In this document: piece by piece, positions 49,001-59,400 of the stretch
Position numbering within the stretch: the first letter of the stretch is position 1
Layout of the letters: every line of letters begins with the position of its first letter
Assembly (NCBI RefSeq): GCF_021730395.1
Contig: NC_069371.1
Location: 72,012,001-72,076,000 of the forward strand
Source: Mercenaria mercenaria
Lineage: Eukaryota > Mollusca > Bivalvia > Venerida > Veneridae
Length of the DNA: 64,000 nt
Reading direction: 5' to 3'
The notes under the pieces: generated by a model
What the model saw: only the letters and a program-made list of their open reading frames with translations
Told to the model about the DNA's origin: nothing
Databases searched by the model: none
Position numbers and translations under genes: made by a program

Positions 49001-49431
49001 TTTGGATCTGGTTCGGCATAGAACATGTCAAGATCATAGCACCTCATTTTTTCTGTTGGCATCATGTTATTCAACTCTCGGCGATCAAACCCATTTCGAA
49101 TAAATAGATCTTCTTCAGTGATTGCTGGCATATACTTCAGCTGGAAGGCATCAGCCACTTTCTTCGCAAACTCTGTTTTCCCTACACAAGGTGGACCTTC
49201 AATCATCAAAATCCTACTATTTTCATTGATTCTTGCAACTGTATAATCTAAAAGAGCATTGAAAAAACCAAAACGCCGCCGTTCATAAGGATAAGGTTTT
49301 TTGTATTGAGGGTGAGTGGTCAAATGTCTATGCCCTTCAACTGTAGTCGATACTACAAAGTTCGGTTGGCGTGCAAAAAGCGCACTACCTCTACCTACAA
49401 AAAGGCATAGTCTTGCCTGACTAACTGACAT
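34010..49431 (-). CDS. NDUFA10: NDUFA10, complex I accessory subunit of the deoxynucleoside-kinase fold
   Basis: Exons on the minus strand: 49431-48909, 46871-46785, 41259-41141, 40341-40253, 39631-39577, 38230-38118, 35523-35409 and 34162-34010, with phases 1,1,0,2,0,2,0 and 417 aa. The start is fixed by in-frame TAA and TAG just upstream. The N-terminus is basic and Ser/Arg-rich, as for mitochondrial import. A Walker A motif GPPCVGKTEFAKK (about residues 81-93) is intact. GQGVVLENSVWSD, WKPHLVIHLDAP and the C-terminal QYWYDKAGNF correspond to the LERSIFSD and HLVIYIDVP regions of vertebrate NDUFA10. The human protein is 355 aa; this one is longer, mostly at the C-terminus. The protein is a structural subunit in the membrane arm of NADH:ubiquinone oxidoreductase; no kinase activity is implied. 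Introns total over 14 kb and are packed with transposons. Confidence 0.93.
35152..35389. mobile_element. MITE, CCTTTAGCCTGCTGG family, in NDUFA10 intron 7
   Basis: Begins AACCCTTACCCTGCTGGCGG and ends TTTAGCAGGGCAAGGGAT. The interior GCAACCTGTGCAGACCAAG matches the copies at 5821 and 6304. It is only about 20 bp from exon 7. Confidence 0.75.
35729..36009 (-). mobile_element. tRNA-derived SINE in NDUFA10 intron 6
   Basis: On the minus strand: a tRNA-like head (CCCGCTTAGCTCAGTAGGTA A box; GCGAGTTCGATCC B box), a conserved body (GCAGTTGCTTGCAGAGAAC, AACACTGGTTAGGTTAACTG) and a CAAA-rich tail. The 13-bp target duplication ACTGCATTTTTGT lies at 35716-35728 and 36010-36022. Such duplications reflect LINE-driven insertion. 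Confidence 0.88.
36027..36111 (+). mobile_element. Truncated MITE, CCTTTAGCCTGCTGG family
   Basis: Only the left half of the family is present (AGCCTGTTGGTGGCAACTGA through CAGACCAATATCAGCCTGC), directly after the SINE. Confidence 0.6.
37186..37977 (+). mobile_element. Helitron-like element with about 170-bp tandem core, NDUFA10 intron 6
   Basis: Starts near GGAGCTGCGTTCAATAAACG with CTTGATGCCCCCGG. About four units follow with AAGTCCAAAATGAGGTCAAG and ATTTGGTTAACCAAGAGATG. An ACGGACGGAC stretch then leads to a terminal hairpin (CCTCCCGCATC / GATGCCGGGGG). Confidence 0.65.
38607..38635. repeat. AAGT microsatellite
   Basis: Five or so AAGT units followed by TTTTATTTGGCACAAG, within NDUFA10 intron 5. 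It may be the 3' end of a retroposon, but no body was recognised. Confidence 0.5.
39184..39484. mobile_element. MITE, CCTTTAGCCTGCTGG family, enlarged copy
   Basis: Begins ATAACCCTTACACTGCTGAA and ends GGCATGATAATGGTTAA. It carries GCAGATCTTGATCA blocks twice in the interior, so part has been duplicated. Located in NDUFA10 intron 5, about 90 bp upstream of exon 5 in gene direction. Confidence 0.6.
40624..40913 (-). mobile_element. tRNA-derived SINE in NDUFA10 intron 3
   Basis: Same family and orientation as 35729-36009: tRNA-like head at the right, CAAA tail at the left. The 15-bp target duplication CCCAAAGTATAAACT occurs at 40609-40623 and 40914-40928 without mismatch, so this is a fairly young insertion. 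Confidence 0.9.
41463..41677. mobile_element. Foldback MITE, family GAGCCGTGCC, second full copy
   Basis: Ends GAGCCGTGCCATGA and TCATGGCACGGCTC, arms about 80 bp, in NDUFA10 intron 2. Same family as 1493-1726. Confidence 0.8.
41691..43662 (+). mobile_element. Helitron-like element A, about 145-bp tandem core
   Basis: About a dozen units with GACCTAGATATCATCAAG, ATGGCCTCTAGAGAGGTCAC and GACCTACTGACCTAGTTTTT. These are followed by ACGGACGGACGCACG and a hairpin AGCTCACCTTGTCAC / GTGACAGGTGAGCT. Located in NDUFA10 intron 2. Confidence 0.75.
43663..46602 (+). mobile_element. Pearl-type 157-bp-repeat element, split by Helitron-like element B
   Basis: The pieces 43663-43721 (ACAATATAAGTTATTTATAG ... 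TTAATCTTAAAA) and about 45781-46602 are contiguous in the copy at 18301-19798. Here they are separated by 43724-45774. Two or so 157-bp units remain, then a (GGAC)n stretch and GGCGGGGGGATAAAA. Confidence 0.7.
43724..45774 (+). mobile_element. Helitron-like element B, about 145-bp tandem core
   Basis: Starts CAAGAGGACCATGATGGTCC and GAATCGCTCACCTC. It carries about 13 units of the same repeat as element A and ends with ACGGACGGAC and the AGCTCACCTTGTCAC hairpin. It is inserted in the A-tract of the pearl-type element. Confidence 0.75.
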
Positions 49432-49990
49432 GATTAATGTCTATTATTAAGTACACTCTTCTTAAAAGTATATCATTTCTTTGGCTGTCCTTCGCCGACA
49501 GCGGAAGAGCAAGGCTAATCAAATACCGAGAGCAACTACTAACAAATATCTTTGTCGTCTCACTGGATCGATGATTTCTGATTACTACATACCTATTATG
49601 TAGCATATAAAATTTTGATAAATAATCACCACTTTCCATACTGTATATGTTTCAGAAAAAAATGCAAGGTATATTAGTATCTATATTCATTACAGAATAC
49701 GGTATCATCTTAGAACTTTGATTTTCACTCACTATAATATCATTTAAAATAGTGTAGCTCTATGCCGAACATTATAAATGAATCCAGCATTTAAGTGTTT
49801 TGCTACTGGTACTGATGATAAACCCGGACAGATGATAAAGTCGACCACCTTGGAAATATCCGATTGCAATCGGTTACTTATAAAATTGAACACACCATCT
49901 AATAGTTTCCACTTACAACACCAACTGGTGTAAATAAAAACAAAATTGATAAATATTCTGTATAAATAAATAACTTACATTTCACATTTC

Positions 49991-50784
49991 ATAGGCGTAG
50001 GAGCGAGTTTAACTTTGGGGGGGGGGGGGCAAACCTTTTTCGACCGGCGATTTGTGCGGGGGGGGGGGGGGGGGTGTTATAGCAGCAAGGTATCCTCAGT
50101 GCATTATTCGTGACAAAGCCTTGTACAGGGATTAACTGGGCCATAGGCCCCTCAAACCTTTATGTTTTAGCAATCATTGAGTTATTCTGATGATACACAT
50201 ACGACTAGGCACTGAACTGTCATAATCAGTCATATTATGTATTGTTCTAATTAAGTGTGCCATTTTTTTTCCTTCTTCTGTTGAAGCCCTGTACATACAA
50301 TCAATTTAGCACTGCATTTGTCTAATTGTGGTACATGTATAAAGTTGTGGAAATATCATTTCCCTCGAATGGACAATGAAAAACAAAAAAAAAAAATACA
50401 TAACGTTTACATGCGTAAACAGGCTTAATAGTTAGGCCTACAATGATTTTGCAGACGCTCAAACCGCAACTGTAGTGATTGCGCTCAATGATATATTATT
50501 TTTATATTAAAATGTAAACGATTCTTGGCGTGGCGCGTACAGATTTCAGTACTCACACTACGGAAGAAGACATTTTAGTCAGAATACAAGGGAAGGCCAA
50601 ATGCAAATCAGAAATCAGGTTGAAAAGAATTATATGATGCTAAGTAAATGTTATATTAGACTGCAATTTATATCTCTTTTCCAAAATATTCGGGGGGCCA
50701 AACTATACTTTGGCCCCCCCCTCCTAGCTTTGGGGGGGCCTGGCCCCCCCGGCCCCCCCCCCCCCCCCCTGCTCCTACGCCTAT
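49991..50784. mobile_element. TIR element with ATAGGCGTAGGAGC ends and G/C runs
   Basis: ATAGGCGTAGGAGC at the left and GCTCCTACGCCTAT at the right are exact inverse copies. Just inside lie long G runs on the left and long C runs on the right, so the arms also pair there. No coding capacity. Confidence 0.75.
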
Positions 50785-51689
50785 GCATTTATCTGTATAA
50801 AAAATATTTATACAAAATTACTGGGGAAGAGGGTGTTTTTTCGCGCATGCTCACTGTCGCCACATGAAGGCCTGACATTTTGTTACTTTTCATTACTTGA
50901 TCAGAAATGACTATTGCAGCTTTTTTGGGAAAGTTTCAATATAATACTACAAAGGAAATTTTGTAAATGACAATGTGGTTGAATTTATCATCAGTCGACC
51001 TTCATACTGTCCCCATTTTACAAACCCCTTTCAGGGCCTCACTTCGTTTGAGTTTGCTAACTAAATATAAATTTGAATTATGTAAAGTTTTCAGAAAATG
51101 TTAAGCCTTATTTTTTGATACTGACCATTGATTACAAATTGCAGAAATAAAAAAGTTACAGGTAAAAACTCTTTTGATGTTCGAGTTTATCATCAGTACC
51201 GGTATAGTTTTACTTTATTGTTTTGAAGTCACGCTCACAGAAACACTTGACACACATTTTGTTCTATTTCAGTCACTATCGACTATCGAGAATCTCCGCA
51301 GTAAAGCGAGATTTTCGTGCAAAAATACTATCGTAGTAGATTTGTTCCCACGACAACTGACGTATATTTTCATGGTTTATTAAATTCTCTCTTCGCATGT
51401 GTATTTAATATTGCTAAGAATTTAAGAAACACACTTTATTTACTTTATTCATTCATACTGTTACATTATGTGACGTGACTTAAATAAAAGTAATTGTTGT
51501 TGTAGTTATTCAAAGCCTATAAAACATAACCTATTTAATTTAGTAATTTATTAAGGCCTAAATCAACAACATGAAAGAAGTTAGATAAATGTCGCACAAA
51601 ATTATTTCATACATTAATTCCACATTCCATAGCTATGCTGGCAGTTCGTCGAATGACCATTTTGCTAATTTAAAGAAACCTAGCTGCTG

Positions 51690-53130
51690 CTGTTTCGTGT
51701 ATGAGAGATGGGGCAAAGAAAAATAGAATTTGTTCAAACTTTTTTACAGATTCATTTTTTTTTGTATATGAATATATTTTCGTGTTAGAAAAAGAAAAAT
51801 GCAAAAAAAAAAAAAAAAAATAATAATCGTAGGTCACCGTGCTTGTTCAGAATTACATTAAAACTGGATTTTCCTGCAAATTTGCCTGTCCGAGTGTAGA
51901 TAACGTCTTGAACAAGCATGGTGACCTTCGATTTTTTCTCACAATTCTGTTTTTAGCTCGACTTTTCGAAGAAAAAGTAGAGCTATTGTACTCACCCCGG
52001 TGTCGACGTCGGCGTAGACTGGTCCCCTGCGTACTTCCAATAATTGGAAGCCATTTTGAATGGGAACCAATATTGGACAGGGAACCAGATTAACGTCGGC
52101 GTCGCCGTTGGTTAAAGGTTTTGATAAAAAACTTAAAATAGTTATTTACTATCAAAGTCTACATCCGGAGAAAGAATCTCCATAACTCTGATTTGAATTT
52201 TGACAAAATTATGCCTCATTTTAACGTATCATTTTTTGTTAAAATGTTTGATAAAGTAAAAAATATCTCTGTTACTATCAAAACTTTTGACTTGAAACTT
52301 AAAATACTTATTTACAATCAGTCTTCACCAGGAGAAACAATCCCCATAACTCTGATTTGAATTTTGACATAATTATGCCCTTTTTTAACTTAGAATTTTT
52401 TTGTTGAAATTTTTGATAAAGTCAAATATCTGTTACTATTAAAGCTTTTAACTTGGTACTCAAAATGGTTATTTACTATCAAAATCTACACCAGCAGACA
52501 TAATTTCCATAACTCTGAATTTTGACAAAGTTATGATGTCCCTTTTTAACTTTTTTTTACTGGCAAAGCTTTAATTCAGAGTCAAGCGCTGAGAAAAGTC
52601 GAGCGCGCTGTCTTACAGACAGCTCTTATTGATATTACACTGTGTTCATATACAAAGTTTGAACAAATTCTATCATTGGGAATCTGTTTTTACCCAAAAC
52701 TGCCACATGCGTCCTTAATAAAAAGTTAATATCAATAACTAGAACGCTTTGGTCTCCCATCAGTCTTAAAAACAGTAGCGGTCATGTCGACAGTAGATGG
52801 CCAAAATGGTCTTGGTTTCAATATGCTTATATGGGATATTTCTACAGAAAAAGGAGGACTAATTTTGCCAAAACAGAGCTATGGTACCTGGTCTTATGAG
52901 CCCACCTCGAAGTTTCAAATGATGTATGAATGGTGGTCAACAGATACTAAAGGAAAACAAGTACGGACGGGACTGGGACGGATTGAAACTTGACTATAAA
53001 GTGACTATAAAGGCCCCTTCAGAAACGAGGTTTTGAATGGGGTATAATATAGCAGCCTGGAGGCAATTGAGTTTATGAAGTGTGAAGTGTGAAAACGCCT
53101 TACATGCTCTACCTATTACTGGTTCAAGCG
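51690..53130 (+). repeat. Dispersed repeat R, copy 1, with insert
   Basis: Shares long blocks with 60990-62390: TAGAATTTGTTCAAA, TCACCGTGCTTGTTCAG, AGTAGCGGTCATGTCGACAG, CATGGTACCTGGTCTTATG (variant) and GGCCCCTTCAGAAACGAGG. The class is unknown. The copy is interrupted at about 51956-52629. Confidence 0.7.
51956..52629 (+). mobile_element. Helitron-like element inside repeat R copy 1
   Basis: Starts CTCGACTTTTCGAAGAAAAA. It has three tandem blocks around CCATAACTCTGATTTGAATT and ends with AAAGTCGAGCGCGCTGTC and the hairpin GCTGTCTTACAGACAGC. Repeat R copy 2 lacks this insert, which defines its limits. Confidence 0.7.
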
Positions 53131-53569
53131 AAATGTTTGAAACCCCATCCATTTAAAACGTTAGTTTTACTTGCAATCCATCACTTTAATCCTGATACAA
53201 AACTTCACTGTTTGCTTTAAAAAAAACTTCCTTTCTCATCTTTTACTTGTATCTCCTCTTTTCTTTGTTCTTAGTGGCTTCATTTTTGGTCGCCGGCCAT
53301 CCCTGGGCATTTTTCCTACGTGCTTGCTTTGCGTGTGTCTTGGAAAGTGCCCCAATGTGTTATATTTTCTTGTTTGTTTGTTTGTTCTGTGTGTATGTCA
53401 GTGTCTGTTGTGTGTGTGTTGGAGGGGGGGGGTCAGATAAATTGTCTTGTGTATGTGCGTCTTTGCGCTGCTGTGGTTTACAGTGTAGGAACACTGCATT
53501 TAAGGAACGTGGATATTCATCCTTGCTTTTTTACTTTCCCTTAACACCCAACCCTTCAAGCGGTTCATG

Positions 53570-53718
53570 GAAAGAAGTCGTTAATTGGTGTTATTATTTT
53601 ACTATTTATACTTCTAGTGCCCCCCCCCCCCCCCCCCCTGGAAAGAAGTCGTTAAATGGTGTAATTTTTTTACTATTTATACTTCTAGTGCCCCCCGCCC
53701 CCCCCCCCCCCCCCCCCC
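53570..53718 (+). repeat. Two-unit repeat with poly-C tails
   Basis: GGAAAGAAGTCGTTAA ... ACTTCTAGTG followed by a C run occurs twice in tandem. The proline-rich open frame here is an artefact. Confidence 0.7.
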
Positions 53719-54208
53719 ATATAATACAAATAATACAAATTGAATAAAATTGGGACAGTACCTTTGTCTTAATGCTTAATGCTACAAATCTAGTTTAATG
53801 AAGATCCATCATGCAGTTAATGAAAAGAAGTACTTTATCGGTATTTCTATTTTTAGCTCTAGAGGCCCATAAATAGGAGCCGTTAGCTCCCGCTTGAACA
53901 GATCTTGGGGAGAACCTTATGATAATGCTACAGACCAATGTGGATGAATACCCATCCATCCATCAGTTCACGAGAAGTAATCGTTTAAATGTTTTTCCAT
54001 TTCAGTTTATCTCTAGCGGCCCGTAAAAGGGGCCGAGGTAAGTTACTAGTATTTGAACAAATTTGATAGAAGCCTCTGACCAAATCTGATGTAAATCTGA
54101 CCAATAGTTTCAGAGGAGAACATGTTGACGCAGGACGTTCAAGAACGATGAACGCCATACTGTCCACCTATAAGAAGTACGTGTACCTTTCTTTTTTTCG
54201 AATAATTT

Positions 54209-54457
54209 GTGACAAGTAGAATATTTAAGAAACTTCAAAAAGAAAAAGAAGCAAAATATATTATTATATTTATTCGCCAACAAGGTATACTTAACGTTGC
54301 ATCTGATCAAAGACCTTATGTAAAAGCCAAACACTTAAGTTATTATACAGAAAGAGCTGCGGCAAATATTTATAAAAGATACGGGATAAACAAGAATCCT
54401 GCACACTGGGAAAGAAGTTACAAATTTGAGGTACACCGTCGACTAGCATACATGTAA
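54209..54457 (+). CDS. Unassigned open frame, possible terminal exon
   Basis: The frame has a protein-like composition and includes YYTERAAANIYKRYGI and NPAHWERSYKFEVHRR, ending TAA. It begins with GTG after an in-frame TAA and has no ATG until the last codon, so it is not a free-standing gene. It could be a last exon whose acceptor is one of the AGs near 54218-54231. It overlaps the presumed 3' UTR of the DUF1772 gene on the other strand. I do not recognise the family. Confidence 0.3.
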   Translation: MTSRIFKKLQKEKEAKYIIIFIRQQGILNVASDQRPYVKAKHLSYYTERAAANIYKRYGINKNPAHWERSYKFEVHRRLAYM

Positions 54458-54536
54458 AAAATAAGCATTTGAGCTACTCCCAATAAGTTCACGTAATAGT
54501 TCTAATTTAGTAGTTACTAATAAAGTTAGAGTAAAT

Positions 54537-56440
54537 CTATTTCCGAGATAGAGCGTATAAGAATATTCCAAAAGCTGTACAACTCAGAAATGTTCTAACA
54601 CCGTGCTGTTTGTTCCATCGTATGATGTGATTCTTTACCCAGGTTTCACCTGTAATGAAATAAAAATGTAATAAAGCATAGCTAACAAAGTCTCCAAATG
54701 TATTTTCTTTTGAGAAGATCTGTACGAATATCCTTTGGAAGCATATAACGAACCCATGCAAATCAAAGATAATAGCAGACTCGATAAGTCTGTTCGTGAG
54801 AGGCAATGAAACCTGCAACATTCCTCAATTCACTCAACACCGGCTTATGGGGGATTCTATTATTCGCAAACGTTTGAATGAACGCCGTGGTTCCACCAAT
54901 GAGTTATAAATACAAAGTACGTACCGCAGTACATCACTTAAATGTTGACGTGATATTTGTTAAAATCTAAAAGAAGCATATAACACAAATGAGCAAATAT
55001 AATCTTCATTCAGCAGTCTAAGTATGAGTCTTTTTGAGAAGGAATAAAATGCATGTGCTAGACGTACATCTTAATATTCGATTGCCATAACGTAATGTTT
55101 TCACAACAAGCATTTCAAATATTTTGACTGGAAAAAATGATAAAGTATAATGCCTCCGGCCGCGTAAACGCCTACAAAAAGAAACCGTATTATACGCCCT
55201 AGTGCAGTGCAGACCTGTTTTAGTTCTTACTAACTGCTCTATCAATAACTTAAAGACATTTACGCGACAATATGAATAATTCCTGAGTCCGCTCCCTGAG
55301 AAAACTGGTTTTTGGTGTATCATAATAAAGAACAGCCATAACTCTAGCGCATGCCTCCTCATTAGGACACCGGTACCGTTTATTCCAAGGAAACGAACCT
55401 GAACGCCAACCCACCTGCCGTTTCAATGACGTCATCCTGAAGATTCTTCTTGATGTCAGGTAACATAACAATCAGGGTCCAGGGCCATACACAAATAAAA
55501 ATACTTGAACCAATCAGCCATAGCGACCTCGTGTCCGAATCCTTATCTAAATAGTATGCACCAGCACCTGCAAGAGCTCCTAGTCCGGCCATAGGCCCCT
55601 GTATTATAAAAACAGAAAATCTGGAAATGGGTGTTCATTAAAAGTTAAAACCCATCTATATATTTTAGTTTCAAATGTGATGGAAATCATTTCTTAAGTA
55701 GACTATGTTTATTGTATACATATCAAATAGGAGGTAAGCGTAAATACTGCAGTGAACAGGTGGCAAAATGCTATATTAGAAAGGTACTGAATACACAACG
55801 AAGTAAGGGACATAATTGAATCTTTAAATATACAGAATACTTTCTTCAATGTAGAAAAATGCTAGTTCTGTATTTATTTTTTAATTGAAAGATACACGAT
55901 ACAAATCTTTAAGTATTCAGACTATAACATTTTCTGCAATGTAGAATCTGGATTTTAACCTTTAACCCTGATTTTTTAACAAACTAAGTCAAATTTATTT
56001 ATAGAAGTTATGCATCTAGTGCCGGTTCCGTGTGCCGGACTCAGGTTTTTATTCTTGGTAATCCGGAAAAATAACGTTCAGCAATGTACATGTATAATGA
56101 AAATAAAAATAACAGATAGAATCTACAACACAAAATTGTATATTGACACATATCAAACTGGTATAACACATTGGAAAATACATACTTTGTAAACAACAAT
56201 AGAAGATTTCTACTGATCAACCACGTGTATCTATATAAACAAGAAAGAGCGAAGAAATTATCTTACCTGTAAATTTTTTGCTCTAAGGAAATTTTCTTTC
56301 CAATCTTTTCGACAGTTTGGCAAATCAAGTGTTTGACCCGCCGGGTGACCGGCTGCGTTAATGTATAGCGCACATCCGGCAAACAAACCGGATAGTCCAG
56401 TGGCTCCAATCTTCAAACAATCTTTAAGGTTTAAATCCAT
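54537..56440 (-). CDS. DUF1772 (anthrone-oxygenase-like) small membrane protein
   Basis: Exons on the minus strand: 56440-56267, 55598-55415 and 54649-54537, with phases 0 and 1 and 156 aa, the usual size of the family. ATG at 56440 opens MDLNLKDCLKIGA. The first helix has GLFAGCALYINAAGHPA, the signature start of DUF1772 proteins. Exon 2 gives a Gly/Ala-rich second helix and a third (WLIGSSIFICVWPWTLIVML) followed by PDIKK. Exon 3 has WNKQHGVRTFLS, matching the family's W-x(n)-H-x-x-R-T element, and a fourth helix. In fungi relatives oxidise anthrones; the animal role is unknown, so no substrate is claimed. A minus AATAAA lies at 54269-54274. Confidence 0.82.
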
Positions 56441-59400
56441 GTTTTGCTAAGTATTAGATGATCTATACCATAAGAGATACTACGTGAAAAGTGCACGAAC
56501 GTGTAAAGAACTCTCGTTTGACCTTGGTATATCAAAAGAGTAACTAAACTTCAAAGGGCATTTAATAGGACATCATATTTCGTCAGATTAGTTTCTAAAA
56601 ATAGTGCAGGACTGGTGTATGAAACGCCGCGACTGTCTCTTGAAGCGTTATATCCATCATTCTGTTTACCTGTACACGTATTATAGCAATCACGCTGTTT
56701 AATTTTAACAAATTAGTGGTTATTTGCTTGCTCTCTTGTTGATTTTGTAAAATTTGTGTCCTTTTCTGTAGGGCGGTATTGTCAGCAAGATTTTGGAGAT
56801 TATTATTTAAACAAAATGTATCTATAATGTTTAACTTAAGCTCTTCAGTAGGATAATTTCATCACATAGGATAATACGTTTTGTTCTTATAAAAATTAGT
56901 CTCGATTTACATTCGAATCAATAAATATAATATTGAAATTAAAATATTTTTTACGCATGAAATGTTTTGTGTTTGTATTGGTATGTTACAGAAATTATTG
57001 TCGAGCAGCCAACTGCACCAGTTGGACTGCTACAGCGTAACTACAGAAACACAAGACTGTTTTCAAAGTTTGACCAACACAAAAATTTATTTTTTTACAT
57101 ATAATCAATAAAGATTGTGATACTGTCATGCTAAATTAATAAGATTTGTAACATAAACTAGAATAATCAAACTAATTTTTAAATTGCAATAAAGGTAAAT
57201 TTACCTCAAGTCGTTCCACTGTTATACTGAAATGGAAACATCCTTCAAAATATCTGTACTTTACCAACCCTTTTTGCGTCATTTTATGCTGTATTTAATA
57301 CAGCAGTGCACATATGTAAAGTAGACTGATAATTCTTATAGTGATATTAGTTAACATTCTCGGTCAAAATTCATTTAAATGACGGAAATTTATATTTTTC
57401 AATATTTAATAATGTTTGTCTAGCTATTACAAACTTTAAACAAACGACGTATATCGACTAATGCACTGATGTAACACAAATACCGGCGCACATCAGGAGT
57501 TAAATGCAAGTTTTATGTAAATTTTAATAAATAAACAACAGTAACAGAAAAATAAAGAAATGAAAAAAAGTTATATACAAGAACTATTACATCATTTTGA
57601 TAATCATGATTACCTCTTACATTATAAGTTAACGTTGGCTTCGAGTTATAAAAGAATATAACCTCGCAAGTTCGCTAGTAAATTTTATTGAACGAACATT
57701 TACCTGTTACAAAACATATCTAAATACATTAACAAAAGGTAAATTGCAAACATAATTGGCTTATAAAATCATAGATACACTCTTACGATACCATAAGCAT
57801 ATACATTTGTTAGAGCAATTTGAATATATTATGCTTCCTGCTTGTAAGTTAAGATACACTACAAAAGTAACGTAAGTATCATTAGATTGAATGACATGGG
57901 TATGACAGAAAAATACATTCAAGTTAGGTGTATTATGTGGCAAATATGATTGTTATTTACCAACATTATGTGTCTGATAACACGAATTTAAGTTAATTTA
58001 ATAAAGCTTTTCTTGGAAACATTTATGAAAATCTACCATAACGCGTATTAAACTTGTCAAATCATAAAACATACAACTTTACCAGAATACTTCTTGACAA
58101 CAAATGTTTCTGTTGTGGTTATACTTTTGTAATGAAACCGTTGACATATAATCAGCATAATCTTATGCACAATATGACAATAAAGTCTTGGTTTACCATC
58201 TGATCAGAAATATGCTAATGGTAACGTATGTATCCCAACGAATCAATTAATTTGCGGGCACCAAATATCGTGTTAAATATTGCCATCAAATTAAAGCCGA
58301 CCATTGCAAATCAAAAGAACAAATATTTATTAATTATTTCTTACGAGTGTCAAATTAATGATTCGTATTTTCAAAGCCGGCTTTGATAATCTCGTCCTCT
58401 TGTATATTTGTAAGGTGACAGCCCTTATAAGTGCTTTTGTCGCTGTATCCATGAATCACACAACATCAAGCTGTATATAATGATATGCACGCCAAACAAT
58501 GCTTATTCAAATATTCAAAAAATAAATGCAATCACAAGTCACCGTGTCCGAAATATTTCCAAAAAATGAAGAACAGATGATTTTATTTAAGTTGAGCACA
58601 ACTGCATTCATGCACCAAGCATCACCACAATCCAACAGTTCTACATATAAAATTTCTTTCAGAATGAACAGTTTTATTAAGTCTGTATTTACTGTAAAGA
58701 CTTTTTCAAAATCTATTTACATTCTTGAAAAAAATGATTTAAAGGTGTATCGTTCTTGGAACATAAGTTTATGCCCTTTTACTGGAATTTTTTTACCTTA
58801 ACAGTAATTAAAGGTAGCTGTTTTATTTTTACGGCAGAGATTCGTTTTGAGGTATCAATTTTAACAGAAAACGAAAAAAAAAACTAATCAGAAGTAAGTT
58901 AATAATTAAGAGTGGCGTACGTTCTAAGTCAGCACTACAGACATTATCATTTCGGTTAAAGGCCCGTGCTGGAACAACCAAAGCCTTTTCATCAAACTAA
59001 GAAACAGAATCTCCAGACTACGAAAGAAACCTGGTACATTTTCACAAGGAATGTATAATGTCATATTATGACATTATACATTCCTTGTAAAAAGGAATGG
59101 GTTTCTTTCGGAATCTGGACAGTCTGTTTATTTGTTTGTTTTTTCTTATTTTCTCTCCTCCCTTCATTGTTTTTCCAAGATTTTAGCAGGGAGGTAATAT
59201 TTTCACTGTCTGATACTCTCCTTTTCAAGGAGCGCACTGCCTTTAGCTTTCTCACGTTCACGATACTTCTTTTGAACTTCAGCCCATATTTACCTGATGT
59301 GCAACCCACCACAAGTCAACAATGAGTAATTATTACTGATATACGAGTAATTATTACTGATATACGCACACATACACCAATAACGAATGTATTGATACAT

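Larger units (their letters stand above)
49432..54536. other. Spacer between NDUFA10 and the DUF1772 gene
   Basis: Holds the presumed NDUFA10 promoter (no clear box seen), a TIR element (49991-50784), a dispersed repeat of about 1.4 kb with a Helitron-like insert, poly-C minisatellites (53570-53720) and one unassigned open frame (54209-54457). Confidence 0.55.

Noticed and set aside
53171-53747. Cys/Val- and Pro-rich frames up to 166 codons
   Set aside because: Low-complexity GT and poly-C sequence; overlapping frames are open in several phases.
58526-58801. 91-codon frame starting with ATG
   Set aside because: No recognisable motif, Phe/Lys/Ser-rich from AT bias, and no splice or polyadenylation context.
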